Origin: Neobacillus kokaensis
GTDB lineage: Bacteria; Bacillota; Bacilli; Bacillales; Cytobacillaceae
NCBI RefSeq assembly: GCF_014656545.1
Contig: NZ_BNDS01000021.1
Coordinates: 361 to 64,360 of the forward strand
Direction: 5' to 3'
DNA: 64,000 nucleotides
Below the pieces are notes generated by a model. It saw nothing but the letters and a program-made list of their open reading frames with translations. It searched no databases and had not been told where the DNA came from. Positions within the stretch are counted from its first letter, which is position 1. Each line of letters begins with the position of its first letter. A program made the position numbers and the translations under genes. Shown here in pieces: positions 19,776 through 29,783 of the stretch.

Positions 19776-19807
19776 AGCAAGGCCCAAATCGGGTCTTGCT
19801 TTTTTTA
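19776..19807 (+). terminator. Rho-independent terminator
   Basis: AGCAAGGCCC and GGGTCTTGCT pair (one G-T) over a 5-nt loop, followed by seven T. Confidence 0.85.
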
Positions 19808-19895
19808 TAGGTACGGTACGCTAATTGGTTTATTATAAAAACCACGGCTTCATTATAACAGTTTAGATCCAGGGAAGAGAATTTATTGTTTAAAT

Positions 19896-21320
19896 TTATT
19901 GAACAAGTTCAAAAACAGTACCTTGGTTAAAATCAGTCACTTTCATCGAGCCGTAAACCCCTAAAAATACTCTATTTTGATTGAGATTCGTTCCCAAACT
20001 AACATAATATGCTGATTGCGACCCAAAATTATAATCAGTTTCAATAATACTGAAATCATTTAGTTTACCATCTGTTCTTACCCTGGTATAAGCTAAAACC
20101 CCTCTGGCCGGAGATTTATCATCCCGGGCAAGATCGGTAAATACCACGCTTCCCGTTAAATCGGGGATACTATTACCCATATAGGCTTGCACTCCTGTTA
20201 GGGCAGTACCGCCAAACTTATCGGGACGGGGATCTTTATGATAATAACTCGTTAAAGGCTGAAGACGACTCACTGATGTTTTAATTGCTTCATCGTAATA
20301 CGCTATTGTTTTCTCAGCCAAAACAGGATTTTCTGCGCAGCCTCTAATAAGCGTAGTAGGAAATGCACCTTCCCAACCCCGCCAGCCAAAGTTAATAAAT
20401 CCTTCTAGGTCAGTTTCAGACGCCAATAAAGAAGTTTGAACAAGCTGAGTAACCGGTATTGGTTTATACTGGACGAATGAAAAAATCGTCTCTGCCAAAT
20501 CCTGTCCGACATTTCCTACATATTTAATATATTGATTATAAACCCTTTGAAATTGAATGCCTGGTATATTGCGAACCCCTTTGGCAATGACCGTAAGCGT
20601 TTCCTGAATAGGGACGGGAAGTTCATTAAAACGTGTGACTACGGGTGGATTATCGATAAATCTATCCTTACCAACGTCAATTTCAATGATTTTACCGGCT
20701 ATTTCCATATTATCCTGGCTTAAATTAAATGGATCATAGCCTGCTCCGCCATCTCCGGTTGTTAATACAAGTTTTCCAGTTTCAGGTGAAAAGTTTAAGC
20801 TATTGACACCATTATGATTAAAAAATGGTCTTCTTAAGTTAAGTAATGTCCGTCGTTTTTGTGGCTGCCCATTTGTTTGTAAAATCCATTCTTCAACTGT
20901 ATCAATATGATCATATTGATTTTCTCTATTGAGCCACCTTAGATTTAAGGTTCCGGGATCACACGGGTTAGGTCTAAAATGTTCAGATAGGGCACCTGGA
21001 CCTTGTGTTCCGGCTACTGAATAATGAAGATAAAACAGACCGTTATAAAAAAATTGGGGATGAAACGCAAGCCCCAGTAAGCCCCGCTCATCATAACCAC
21101 GACCAGAAACGCCTTGTTCAGACGTACCTAGTCTTAAAATCAGCGGTCGAATATCTAAAAAAGTCCTTACACTTGAATTTCCTATGTAAAAGATCTCTCC
21201 TACTTGGGTTGCAATAAATAATCTTTCCATTGAGTCACCCGGAGGTATAGCTGTTTTCATAACAGTAGGTAAATTTATCTTGCTAACGATGGGGCGTAAA
21301 CTGACCTTAATCTTTTTCAC
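19896..21320 (-). CDS. PQQ-dependent sugar dehydrogenase-like protein
   Basis: A 474-aa six-bladed beta-propeller of the glucose/sorbosone dehydrogenase (GSDH) type. Visible blocks are RLFIATQVGEIFYIG, RGLLGLAFHPQFFYNGLFYLHYS, NHNGVNSLNFSPETGKLVLTTGDGG, KGVRNIPGIQF and EGFINFGWRGWEG. GSDH enzymes oxidise sugars with PQQ and calcium. There is no signal peptide or heme site in this form. GTG start with AAGGAG upstream. Bacillaceae usually lack PQQ synthesis, so cofactor supply and true substrate are open questions. Confidence 0.78.
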   Translation of the reverse strand: MKKIKVSLRPIVSKINLPTVMKTAIPPGDSMERLFIATQVGEIFYIGNSSVRTFLDIRPLILRLGTSEQGVSGRGYDERGLLGLAFHPQFFYNGLFYLHYSVAGTQGPGALSEHFRPNPCDPGTLNLRWLNRENQYDHIDTVEEWILQTNGQPQKRRTLLNLRRPFFNHNGVNSLNFSPETGKLVLTTGDGGAGYDPFNLSQDNMEIAGKIIEIDVGKDRFIDNPPVVTRFNELPVPIQETLTVIAKGVRNIPGIQFQRVYNQYIKYVGNVGQDLAETIFSFVQYKPIPVTQLVQTSLLASETDLEGFINFGWRGWEGAFPTTLIRGCAENPVLAEKTIAYYDEAIKTSVSRLQPLTSYYHKDPRPDKFGGTALTGVQAYMGNSIPDLTGSVVFTDLARDDKSPARGVLAYTRVRTDGKLNDFSIIETDYNFGSQSAYYVSLGTNLNQNRVFLGVYGSMKVTDFNQGTVFELVQ

Positions 21321-21641
21321 CTAAGTGCACACTCCTTCCAATCGTTTTTTTTATAAGAATATGATTAGAACTGCTCTATTAGTACCTAGATGCCATTGTG
21401 GATAGGAAAGCAAAAAACCTTACATACAATGACCCTGTAAATATTAAGTCCTTTATACCAGTTGATTCATAGAGCAAAATTGCCGGACGCTGAAAACATT
21501 AAACTACTAATCTAGGTTTCAAATGAGCCAAAAATGTCTATATAAGGAATATCAAGTCTCTATCCTTTGAAATGAAGAGTTTAATTGTCCTGAACATATT
21601 ATTTTTTAGCAATAAATTATCTAATCGCAGGAGGTATTTAT
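21321..21641. other. Divergent intergenic region
   Basis: About 320 bp separates the divergent sugar-dehydrogenase and ATP-grasp genes. It should contain both promoters, but no clear operator or small gene is visible. Confidence 0.4.
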
Positions 21642-22871
21642 ATGGAAGAAGCCTTAGTTCGAAACTTTGCAGTATGGGAAAAATCCATGATTCAACTTCG
21701 CCCTTCACATTCTCTTGAAGACATATATGGTAAGGGGATTATTTATAACCCGAAACTATATGATACAGATTATTCGCATTTTTCCCAAGATCTTCTATCA
21801 TTAGAGGTACTAACTGGAAGAGAATTTTGCGTTATGGAAGAAACACCGATAATATGCCATGCTGCAACAGCTGCACCAGAGACATTATCCCTGTTGGAAG
21901 AAGCGGGAGTGAATGTTCCATCGATTCGATACATTTACAAAAATGATGATGAGTATAAACGGTTGCTCGATAACCTTAAAATGCAAAACAAGAAACTAAT
22001 CTTTCAGTATCCACATCCTTCAGAGGATATCTCAAAAGATATTTATTGGATTGAACCTGCACTCCACGCCTATTTGTGTGATAAAAGAAATATTCCTGAA
22101 CTCGTTCCGGAAGGCCATTTTCCTAAAAGGAGGCTGATGAGCTTTGAACAAATTCTTAAAGAAAAACCGGCGCTTCCATTTGTTTTAAAAACAGGGGACG
22201 GACGAGCAACATCAGGTGGATTCGGTGTTTTACTTGTAAATAATGAAAAACAGCTTTATGAAATCGATGATACTTTTGGTGACTTATCCCAACTCATTGT
22301 CGAAGAATCCATTGATTATGATCAAAATATTTCTGTTCATTATGTTGCAGATCAATATGGTAAAGTTAATTTTTTAGGTATGTCTGAACAACTTGTCAGT
22401 AAAGCAGGGAATTTTCGCGGAAGCTGGATTTCAACAGACATTGATGACAAATTTGCTGAAATTGTGGCTGTGGGCAATAAAGTAATGGAAAACATAGTCG
22501 AAAAGGGGTATGTTGGTTTTGCTGGTTTTGATGTCCTCATAAAGGGGGATCAATTTTATTTTATTGATTTAAATGTTCGTTTTAACGCATCAACCTGTGG
22601 ATTATTATTAATGAAAGATATACGGAATAAATTAGGAAAAAAAGTCGTTCGCCTCTGTAACTTTGAATGGTTGAACGACTTTAAGAGCCTAATTCTAGTG
22701 ATGAAGAAATATGTGTCTAATCAACAAATAATCCCTCTGAGTTTATTACATGCCAATCAATTCTCGGAAGGCAAACAAAAAGCAATCGGGTTAGTAGCTG
22801 CGCATTCAGTCGATGAAGTTGAAAGTATTCTTTCAGAAATGAGTAACGAGGGCCTACTTGTAAAAGAGTAA
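21642..22871 (+). CDS. Orphan ATP-grasp ligase
   Basis: A 409-aa protein. The N-terminal ~150 residues form a pre-ATP-grasp region. The ATP-grasp fold follows, with a lysine-bearing strand (PFVLKTGDGRATSGGFGVLLV), a second ATP-contact region (LIVEESIDYDQNISVHYV) and a metal-binding strand (FYFIDLNVRFNAST) that supplies Asp/Asn ligands. Such enzymes join a carboxylate to an amine using ATP. The arrangement resembles PGM1-type peptide ligases, but no partner biosynthetic gene is adjacent. Strong GGAGG site. The substrate cannot be told. Confidence 0.72.
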   Translation: MEEALVRNFAVWEKSMIQLRPSHSLEDIYGKGIIYNPKLYDTDYSHFSQDLLSLEVLTGREFCVMEETPIICHAATAAPETLSLLEEAGVNVPSIRYIYKNDDEYKRLLDNLKMQNKKLIFQYPHPSEDISKDIYWIEPALHAYLCDKRNIPELVPEGHFPKRRLMSFEQILKEKPALPFVLKTGDGRATSGGFGVLLVNNEKQLYEIDDTFGDLSQLIVEESIDYDQNISVHYVADQYGKVNFLGMSEQLVSKAGNFRGSWISTDIDDKFAEIVAVGNKVMENIVEKGYVGFAGFDVLIKGDQFYFIDLNVRFNASTCGLLLMKDIRNKLGKKVVRLCNFEWLNDFKSLILVMKKYVSNQQIIPLSLLHANQFSEGKQKAIGLVAAHSVDEVESILSEMSNEGLLVKE

Positions 22872-22951
22872 CAGTGAAGGATTTAACGCTCCCCGACAGA
22901 CATCTTCTATCTCAATGAAGAGAAGGACGTGTCCCAATATAGTATTCTAGA

Positions 22952-22985
22952 AGCCGTTAAGATTATGATTTTAACGGCTTTTTTA
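22952..22985 (+). terminator. Rho-independent terminator
   Basis: AGCCGTTAA (22952-22960) and TTAACGGCT (22971-22979), then a T-run. Confidence 0.85.
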
Positions 22986-23050
22986 ATTTTAAAAAGTGAA
23001 CTAAAGCTAAGGAGGGTTCATTCTTAGGACAAAGTTTAATAGAAAAAAAT

Positions 23051-23075
23051 AAAGCCTCTAAAGAGAGGCTTTTCT
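23051..23075. terminator. Bidirectional terminator between ATP-grasp and DUF3243 genes
   Basis: AAAGCCTCT and AGAGGCTTT form a tight stem. The minus-strand reading continues into an A/T run, so it best serves the DUF3243 gene. Confidence 0.75.
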
Positions 23076-23096
23076 GTCCGTTAATTTATGGTATGT

Positions 23097-23396
23097 TTAG
23101 GTTTGTTGCACTAAGCGGACAAGCATATGAGCCAGTTTATGCTGCTCTTCCTCAGTACCTACGTTCCAAAGCTCCTGTAATAAACGTTCCTCGGAATTTT
23201 TAGGAGGTTCCTTTTCCGCAAGGTAAGCAGCTACTTTCTGAGCAGAGTTGGCTAACTGCTCTTCATCCATACCTAATTTTTTCCCTAAACTAACTTTACC
23301 ACTAAGATATTCCCGGAAATCATCAAAACTAGTTAAGGCATCTCCGTTTTTGTTAATCTGGTTTTCTATCTTCTGCTGATCTAACTGATTATCCAT
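23097..23396 (-). CDS. DUF3243 family protein (YmfJ-like)
   Basis: A 99-aa soluble, helical, acidic protein. FDDFREYLSGKVSLGKKLGMDEEQL, split here, is the DUF3243 core. The segment EEEQHKLAHMLVRLV closes the family domain. The start is ATG 23396 with AAGGAG eight bases upstream; a TTG three codons before has no site. Function unknown; members are widespread in spore-forming Bacilli. Confidence 0.75.
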   Translation of the reverse strand: MDNQLDQQKIENQINKNGDALTSFDDFREYLSGKVSLGKKLGMDEEQLANSAQKVAAYLAEKEPPKNSEERLLQELWNVGTEEEQHKLAHMLVRLVQQT

Positions 23397-23645
23397 GAAA
23401 AACACTCCTTTTTAATTGATTAAATGTGCTTGTCTAATACATTCCCTATGTCATTCTAAATAAAACCTTATAAATAGCTATTTTGTATAAAAGGTTCCAC
23501 GCCGATCAAGTAATAATATGAAATGATTCCTTTTTCTTGGTAATTACTTCCTATAAAATTTAGTCTCACGGGACCTTCCTCTTATTTACAATTTGGATAT
23601 AGATTAGTATATTCTAATTATTCTGAAAAAATGGAGAGGGTTCAA

Positions 23646-25202
23646 ATGGGAAGATTATATAACAAATTGATCGTTTTCTTAACGGCTTTAGTATTAGTTT
23701 CGGGACTGTACGCAGCTCCAGCTAGTGCTGCTGATAATTCAGCGAGCCCTGTTGCTGAAAGAGTATTAGCAGTAGAGATTGAGGAAGCAACGATAGTTGA
23801 ATTGCAGCATGCGATGCAAAGGGGAGTCTTAACATCTGAGGAACTGGTTCAATTCTACCTAGATCGAATCGAGGAGTACGATGACAGCATTAACTCTATC
23901 ATTCAAGTTAACGAGGATGCATTGGAAGAAGCAAGGCAGCTGGATAAAGAGCGAAAAGCGGGAATGGTTCGCGGTTCCTTGCATGGAATACCAGTTATTT
24001 TAAAAGATAACTATGATACATACGATATGCCAACTACTGCCGGATCATTGTCGCTTGAAGGTTCCATTCCTTTAAAGGATGCGTATCAAACGAAGAGATT
24101 AATAGATGAGGGTGCCCTCATCATAGGGAAGGCAAACCTGCATGAATTTGCTTTCGGATTCCAAACTATTAGTTCCCTTGGCGGTCAAACCTATAATCCA
24201 TATGATGTAACTAGATACCCAGGTGGTTCAAGCGGTGGTACAGCAGCAGCCGTTGCCGCAAACTTTGCCACTGTTGGTTTAGGAACAGATACGGGCGGGT
24301 CGATTCGAATCCCTTCATCCTTTAATAATTTAGTAGGACTTCGTCCGACAATGGGACTTGCCAGTCGTGATGGTATCATTCCGCTTGCCTTATCTCAGGA
24401 TGTAGGGGGACCGATGGGCCGTTCGGTTGAAGATGTGGCGGTCGTGCTCGATGCAATTGCCGGCTTTGACCCGCAAGACCCAGTTACTGAAGCAAGTATT
24501 GGAAATGTTCCAAAAACCTATACGCATTATCTTAAGAAAAATGGATTGAAGAAAACACGGATTGGCGTGATTCGTGCGCTGTATGGGAATGATTCTCAGG
24601 TCATTAAAGTTATGGATCGAGCCATTTCGGACATGGAAGCGCTTGGTGCAGAAGTGTTCGAAATAAAGGTTCCAAATCTTAATCAAATTCTTTCTTATCC
24701 AAGCTTAAGCGGATACGAATTTAAGTTTCAGTTAAATGATTATTTGGCCAAGCTTGGGCCGAATGCGCCTGTAAGGACGCTATCCGATATTATTGAAAGC
24801 GGGAAATTCCATCCTAGCTTGGAGAGTGGATTAAAATCTCGTAATGAAATCGAATCATTAGAAAATAATGAGAGATACCAAGACATTATCACAACTCGTC
24901 CTAAATTGGCAAAGGAGAGCCTAATGTCAGTGTTTAATGAACATGCTCTTGATGCGCTGCTCTACCCAACTTCAAGCGCATTGCCAGCAGAGGTGGGCAA
25001 GAGCCAAGGTGCCGGTAATGCCAATCGCTTAAGTGCTTACTCGGGCTTCCCTGCGATATCGGTTCCTGCTGGCTTCAGTGACAATGGTCTTCCCGTCGGC
25101 CTCGAACTATTAGGAAAAGAATTCGACGAGCCTACTTTAATTAAGCTTGCCTATGCTTATCAAGAAGGAACTAAGCACCGAAAAGCACCCGAGCTAGAAT
25201 AA
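23646..25202 (+). CDS. Secreted amidase (amidase signature family)
   Basis: A 518-aa exported amidase. The signal peptide (LIVFLTALVLVSGLYA) is cleaved near PASA-AD. The Ser-cisSer-Lys triad of the amidase signature family is visible: Lys in GIPVILKDNYDT, cis-Ser in GGSSGGTAAAVAA and the nucleophile Ser in GLGTDTGGSIRIPSS. It hydrolyses amide bonds outside the cell; the substrate is not defined. ATG 23646 is chosen with GGAGAGGG just upstream. GatA homologues are cytoplasmic, so this is not the tRNA enzyme. Confidence 0.87.
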   Translation: MGRLYNKLIVFLTALVLVSGLYAAPASAADNSASPVAERVLAVEIEEATIVELQHAMQRGVLTSEELVQFYLDRIEEYDDSINSIIQVNEDALEEARQLDKERKAGMVRGSLHGIPVILKDNYDTYDMPTTAGSLSLEGSIPLKDAYQTKRLIDEGALIIGKANLHEFAFGFQTISSLGGQTYNPYDVTRYPGGSSGGTAAAVAANFATVGLGTDTGGSIRIPSSFNNLVGLRPTMGLASRDGIIPLALSQDVGGPMGRSVEDVAVVLDAIAGFDPQDPVTEASIGNVPKTYTHYLKKNGLKKTRIGVIRALYGNDSQVIKVMDRAISDMEALGAEVFEIKVPNLNQILSYPSLSGYEFKFQLNDYLAKLGPNAPVRTLSDIIESGKFHPSLESGLKSRNEIESLENNERYQDIITTRPKLAKESLMSVFNEHALDALLYPTSSALPAEVGKSQGAGNANRLSAYSGFPAISVPAGFSDNGLPVGLELLGKEFDEPTLIKLAYAYQEGTKHRKAPELE

Positions 25203-25263
25203 TACCTTTCTAGAATAGGGTTATTCCAAAAGATTCTTTGTAAGTCGTGAAAAAAGTTATCCA

Positions 25264-25331
25264 TATAAAAACTCCTATTGTAGATTGTTGGGCCATTAAA
25301 AACAGGTCTTCTACATGGGAGTTTTTTTAAT
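25264..25331 (+). terminator. Long-hairpin terminator
   Basis: AAAAACTCC at the 5' arm and GGGAGTTTTTTT at the 3' arm enclose a further TGTAGA/TCTACA pairing. Located after the amidase gene. Confidence 0.65.
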
Positions 25332-25497
25332 GATTCATGAACGGACATTTTTTTTTATAAAAAAGAAGGGAGCAGCCATAAGTTGACTTATTTATTAAAG
25401 TAGGGAAAGATTATATTTAGTAACCACATTGAGTTTAATTCAAAGACTTCAATGTACAATTCCAGTGTAAAGTGAATTGTTTTTGGGAGGAGATAGA

Positions 25498-26304
25498 ATG
25501 GAGAAAATTTCATTGTCTCAAAAAGACAAATTAAGCTCTTATCATAAGCTTCGATCACTTTTCGAACAAAATATTCATGTTGGCAGCATCGCTGAACCCT
25601 TAGCTACTTGTAATGTTTTGGATGATGCTTTACAAGTTAAGAATAAAATGATCGACTATGATTATGATGTTATTGGAATGGAAGAAAGCGGTGTAGTCAT
25701 TGGTTATCTAATGAGAGATGAGATAAAAGAAGGAATATGTAAGGACTATTATCGCTATTTTAGCCCAACAGAACTTGTCGCTGATTCAACCGCCCTTATT
25801 ACCACACTTCTAATTTTTAAGGAAATTGACAGAATTTTTGTATTGGAAGGAAATCGCGTGACAAAGGTCGTTACACTGGCAGATCTGCAGAAACCTCCGA
25901 TTAGAATGTTGTTATTTGGGCTAATCTCATTATTAGAAATGCATCTCGTCAGGCTGATTAATTATTACCTCCCAAATGATACTTGGAAAAAATATTTACA
26001 AACTAATCGAATTGAAGCGGCAGAGAAATTATTTATGGGACGGAAAGCTCGTAATGAAGCAATTGAATTAAGTGATTGTTTACAGATTTGTGATAAAAGG
26101 GATATTGTCATACATGATGAAACTTTAAGAAATCACTTACATATCGAAAGTAAAAGTAAGGGAAAAGATTTTTTCAAGAAATTAGAAGGATTAAGAAATA
26201 ATCTTGCCCACTCCCAAGACCTTAATACCCAGAATTCTTGGAATGAAATCTTTACAATCATAGAACAAACGGAAGAAATTCTAGAAATATGTGAGCAAAT
26301 TTAA
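25498..26304 (+). CDS. CBS-pair protein with C-terminal HEPN-like Rx4H motif
   Basis: A 268-aa protein. Residues about 25-135 look like a pair of CBS nucleotide-sensing domains (VLDDALQVKNKMIDYDYDVIGM, VIGYLMRDEI, DRIFVLEGNRVTKVVTLADL, each partial). The C-terminal half is alpha-helical and ends with LEGLRNNLAHSQ, where Arg233 and His238 form the Rx4-6H signature of HEPN ribonucleases. This suggests a ligand-gated RNase or RNA-binding regulator, by inference only. GGGAGGAG precedes ATG 25498. No antitoxin-like partner is adjacent. Confidence 0.65.
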   Translation: MEKISLSQKDKLSSYHKLRSLFEQNIHVGSIAEPLATCNVLDDALQVKNKMIDYDYDVIGMEESGVVIGYLMRDEIKEGICKDYYRYFSPTELVADSTALITTLLIFKEIDRIFVLEGNRVTKVVTLADLQKPPIRMLLFGLISLLEMHLVRLINYYLPNDTWKKYLQTNRIEAAEKLFMGRKARNEAIELSDCLQICDKRDIVIHDETLRNHLHIESKSKGKDFFKKLEGLRNNLAHSQDLNTQNSWNEIFTIIEQTEEILEICEQI

Positions 26305-26331
26305 AGAACAGGCATCTTATTTCTAGGAAAA

Positions 26332-26370
26332 AAATACCTGCTTCAGAAATCGGAAGCAGGTATTTTTTTA
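26332..26370 (+). terminator. Rho-independent terminator
   Basis: AATACCTGCTTC and GAAGCAGGTATT form a perfect 12-bp stem over an 8-nt loop, followed by TTTTTT. Confidence 0.88.
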
Positions 26371-26406
26371 AAATAGTTTGCATCGATTTTAACCTGTGAT
26401 TTAGCG

Positions 26407-27234
26407 TTAACCCAGATATAGATAATAATCCTGCGCCTGATAGCTTCTAAATCCGCAAGATTCATATAATCTCAAAGCATGAGCATTTTTTGCTTCTGCT
26501 TCCAAGAATATAGGCAGCCCTTTTTGATATTCCATTTTAACCACTTTTGATAGTGCTTTTCTGCCGATTCCTTGTCCTTGGAGTTCTGGAAAAACGGCAA
26601 AACCGAAAATCCATGCTTCTCCGTTCATTTCAGAAACACGCATTTTACCAGCAGTTTGCCCATTTGCTTCAATGATCAGTCTTTGATCATAGCTGTTCTC
26701 CCTAATCATTTTTGCAAAATCAAGGGCTTCTTTTTCAGTAAATCCAAAGCATGCGATGTCTAGTTGGATCTCCGCTTCATCATCTTCTTTTGACATGGGA
26801 GGTCTAATGGTAATGACCTCGTCTTCGCTCAATTCAGTATCATGCCATTTCATTTGATATTCTGCAAACTTAAAGGTGCATGGAACGGTTTTTAAAAACT
26901 CCCTTGCCGATTGTGATTCTGCTGGAGCATTCAACAAAATCGTTATGACCTCTCGTTTTTTTGCTTCTTCCAAGCCCATTTTCACTAGCTTCGAAAAGAT
27001 TCCTTTACAGCGGTATTCCGGGTGCACCATTCCGCAAAGCTCTACCTTATTGCCAAACCCGTAGCTGCCAAGGAAACCAACGAGTTCGCCATCTTCATAA
27101 TGTAAGAAGTCTTCCTGGTAACATGCTGTTCGGTTTTCTAACATATCAAAATTAAGCTTTAACTGGAAGCCGCCTTCTTTCTCACAAACTTGTTGAAGCA
27201 CTTTAATTTCGAATAACTCTTTCTTGGTTAGCAT
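26407..27234 (-). CDS. GNAT N-acetyltransferase, tandem-domain
   Basis: A 275-aa acetyltransferase. The N-terminal half holds one GNAT-like unit (GMVHPEYRCKGIFSKLVKMG). The C-terminal half holds a complete one (FGFAVFPELQGQGIGRKALSKVV with the acetyl-CoA loop QGQGIG, then LEAEAKNAHALRLYESCGF). It starts immediately after the stop of the 130-aa gene upstream, so the two form an operon. Substrate unknown. Confidence 0.82.
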   Translation of the reverse strand: MLTKKELFEIKVLQQVCEKEGGFQLKLNFDMLENRTACYQEDFLHYEDGELVGFLGSYGFGNKVELCGMVHPEYRCKGIFSKLVKMGLEEAKKREVITILLNAPAESQSAREFLKTVPCTFKFAEYQMKWHDTELSEDEVITIRPPMSKEDDEAEIQLDIACFGFTEKEALDFAKMIRENSYDQRLIIEANGQTAGKMRVSEMNGEAWIFGFAVFPELQGQGIGRKALSKVVKMEYQKGLPIFLEAEAKNAHALRLYESCGFRSYQAQDYYLYLG

Positions 27235-27627
27235 TCAATTCACCCCTATTGCTTTTCTCTTTAAAACACCTTTTTTAACAAGATTGACTAGCGTCCCTTT
27301 GTTTTTAAATTTTTGATAGGCGATTAAGCGGTTTAAATCTTTTACCGTTAATTCAGCTGGACCTATAGCTAGTTCAAATTCATGGCTTACCTTATCAATT
27401 AAAGAAAGGGCATATTCAATTTGCTTAGCTGTTAGTTTATAGTCGTCTTGATTCGCTGGTTGCTTTTCATTCTGCTCCATCTCAGGAGTAGGATGTATTG
27501 CAGCAGCATGTTCTTTCAGTTTTGCATCAATTAGTGCCTCAATTTCAGCAGGGCTGATTTGCTGGGGCTTTGGGTGGGCAGGCTGAGGTACGGGTTTAAA
27601 TAATTTATCAATGATACCTTTAATCAT
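27235..27627 (-). CDS. Hypothetical protein, Pro-rich N-terminus
   Basis: A 130-aa soluble protein. An amphipathic start (IKGIIDKLF) leads into a Pro/Gln-rich segment and then a helical C-terminal domain (YALSLIDKVSHEFELAIGPAELTVKDL, in parts). No family recognised. ATG 27627 has GAAAGAG upstream; a GTG three codons before is also possible. Directly abuts the GNAT gene. Confidence 0.65.
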   Translation of the reverse strand: MIKGIIDKLFKPVPQPAHPKPQQISPAEIEALIDAKLKEHAAAIHPTPEMEQNEKQPANQDDYKLTAKQIEYALSLIDKVSHEFELAIGPAELTVKDLNRLIAYQKFKNKGTLVNLVKKGVLKRKAIGVN

Positions 27628-27864
27628 AATATTCACATCTCTTTCATGAAATTCGCAATCATATTTATATAAAGTTGATTATTTCCTCAATCCTATTATT
27701 AAAATAATAGTCTAAAAAAACAATACTTTTGGAGGATTTTGTTTTGTTTAGTAGAAAAATGTAAAAAAATAAGTCAAAAGGTACTGTTAAATCTGAGAAA
27801 TTATAGGGTCTAAAGTCATATTTGTAGTATAATGGAGAAAAATGCAATTTTTGGAGCGTTTATT

Positions 27865-29771
27865 ATGGCTATAACAGTACCAGAAAATATTCGTTCATCT
27901 GCAACAGCAGGAGAGCGGTTATTTTTCCGGACCTAAAAACATTTCTGCCAGATGATTATATTGTTTATTTTGAACCGGAGATTCAAGGAAAGCGGCCGGA
28001 TTTTGTGATTATCGGTCCAGATCTTGGAATTGTAGTTTTGGAAGTGAAGGATTATACCAAAAATACCCTTTTTCAAATAAATCATGATGAATGGCATATC
28101 GTCACCACATCTGGCGATCAAGCGGTGATCAAAAGCCCGATGAAGCAGGCAAGGGATAATATGTTTCATGTCGTGGATGTATTGAAAAAAGATAAAAACC
28201 TTGTTCAGTTAGAAGGGAAATATAAATTCCAGCTGAAATTCCCATATGGGCACGGGGTTGTTTTTACCAGGATGTATGCTAAGGACTTTATTCAGGAAGG
28301 TTTATATACTGTTATTGAACCGCATCTTTGTTTAACAAGGGATGAAATCGATCCGGATAAAGAAGGGTTTTCCGAAGAAGTCCTAATGGAAAAGATACTA
28401 AATATGTTTGTAGTTCCTTTTCGATTACGGGAGCCGCTTTCAACTGAGGACATTAATGCTATCCGGTATCACTTGTTTCCTGAAGTTCGAATTAGCGCTG
28501 AATTTAAACCGCCAGTACCTTATCAGGATCAGTTGCTGTTATCGTTGCACGATATTAAAACGATGGATTTGCATCAGGAGAACTTGGCGAAGCAAATTGG
28601 TGATAAGAACCGGTTAATCCGTGGAGTAGCAGGGAGCGGGAAGACGATTATACTAGCAAGCCGGGCTAAGATGTTATCGAAGCAAAACCCTGATTGGAAA
28701 ATACTAATCTTGTGCTATAACATTTCTTTGGCCAATGCGATACAGCAAATGATTGTCCATATGTTAAATGAACCGGAGGACCTGTTCGATTTTTCTGCAT
28801 CGGCGAAAGAAGTGGAGAATCAAAACATCATTATTCGAAATTTCCATGCTTGGCTGAAGCATGATTTAAAAATAAGAGAGTACCAGCTGCCGGAAATTAT
28901 TGAAAAAATTGAAAAGGGCGAAGCGATTCTGCCAACCTATGATGCGGTTTTGATTGATGAAGGACAGGACTTTGGGGCGGATTGGCTGCGATTAGTTAGT
29001 CTACTAATTAACGCTAATACTCAATCACTTTTATTAGTAGAGGACCGCGCTCAAGACATCTATAAACGGAAACGTTCTTATTTGCAGGATACCGGTTTAA
29101 GTTTTCAAGGACGGTCAAAGGTTTTGACAATTAATTACCGGAACACAAAGCAAATTGTCAAGTTTGCCTGGGATTTTTTCCGCAAGCATTCGATGTTTAA
29201 AAATAAAGTGGTGAGTCGCGACCTGGAAGGGGAAATCATTGCCCCGCAAAGTACAAAGCGTAAAGGTCCCGAACCAGGAATCATGAAGGCAGCTAATTTC
29301 TTTGAAGAAATGCGGCTGGTGGCAAGACAAATGAAGAAGCTGCATGATGAAAGAAAAGTACCACTAGATGAAATGTTGATTTTGTACCGTGTAAAAAGAA
29401 CGCATAAATATCCGATTGTGGACATTGTCCAACGATCATTACAGGAGGCAGGGCTGCCGTATTACTGGATCACAGAAAATGATATTTCTAAGCGATCGTT
29501 TAAAAAGGAAGATGGCAAGATTAAAATCAGCACCATCGATAGCAGCAAAGGTTTAGATTTCCAAGCTGTCTTTATTGTCAATGTCGACTCGATGCCGTTT
29601 CCATTAGAGGAAGATAAGGAGAGGGAGGTTTCTCTTCTGTATATCGGCATGACTAGAGCGAAGCAGTTTCTTTGCTTGTCATACTCGGCAGAATCGGAAT
29701 TTACCCATTATTTTGACGAGATTTTGCAGGAGCGGAAGCAAGAGAAAAGCGGATTGGAGAAGATAAATTAA
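27865..29771 (+). pseudogene. NERD-domain UvrD-like helicase with a frameshift near 27930
   Basis: ATG 27865 (GGAGCG upstream) encodes MAITVPENIRSSATAGERLFF, then meets TAA. The protein continues in another frame as DLKTFLPDDYIVYFEPEIQ to 29771. The restored protein is about 635 aa: an N-terminal NERD nuclease-related domain (GKRPDFVIIGPD, VLEVKDY), then a superfamily-1 helicase with Walker A GVAGSGKT, Walker B LIDEGQDF, and late motifs ISTIDSSKGLDFQAVF and LLYIGMTRAK. The shift lies next to a TTTTT run, so an indel or sequence error are both possible. DNA repair or phage-defence roles are known for relatives. A terminator follows. Confidence 0.75.
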
Positions 29772-29783
29772 GCACGTTTATTT

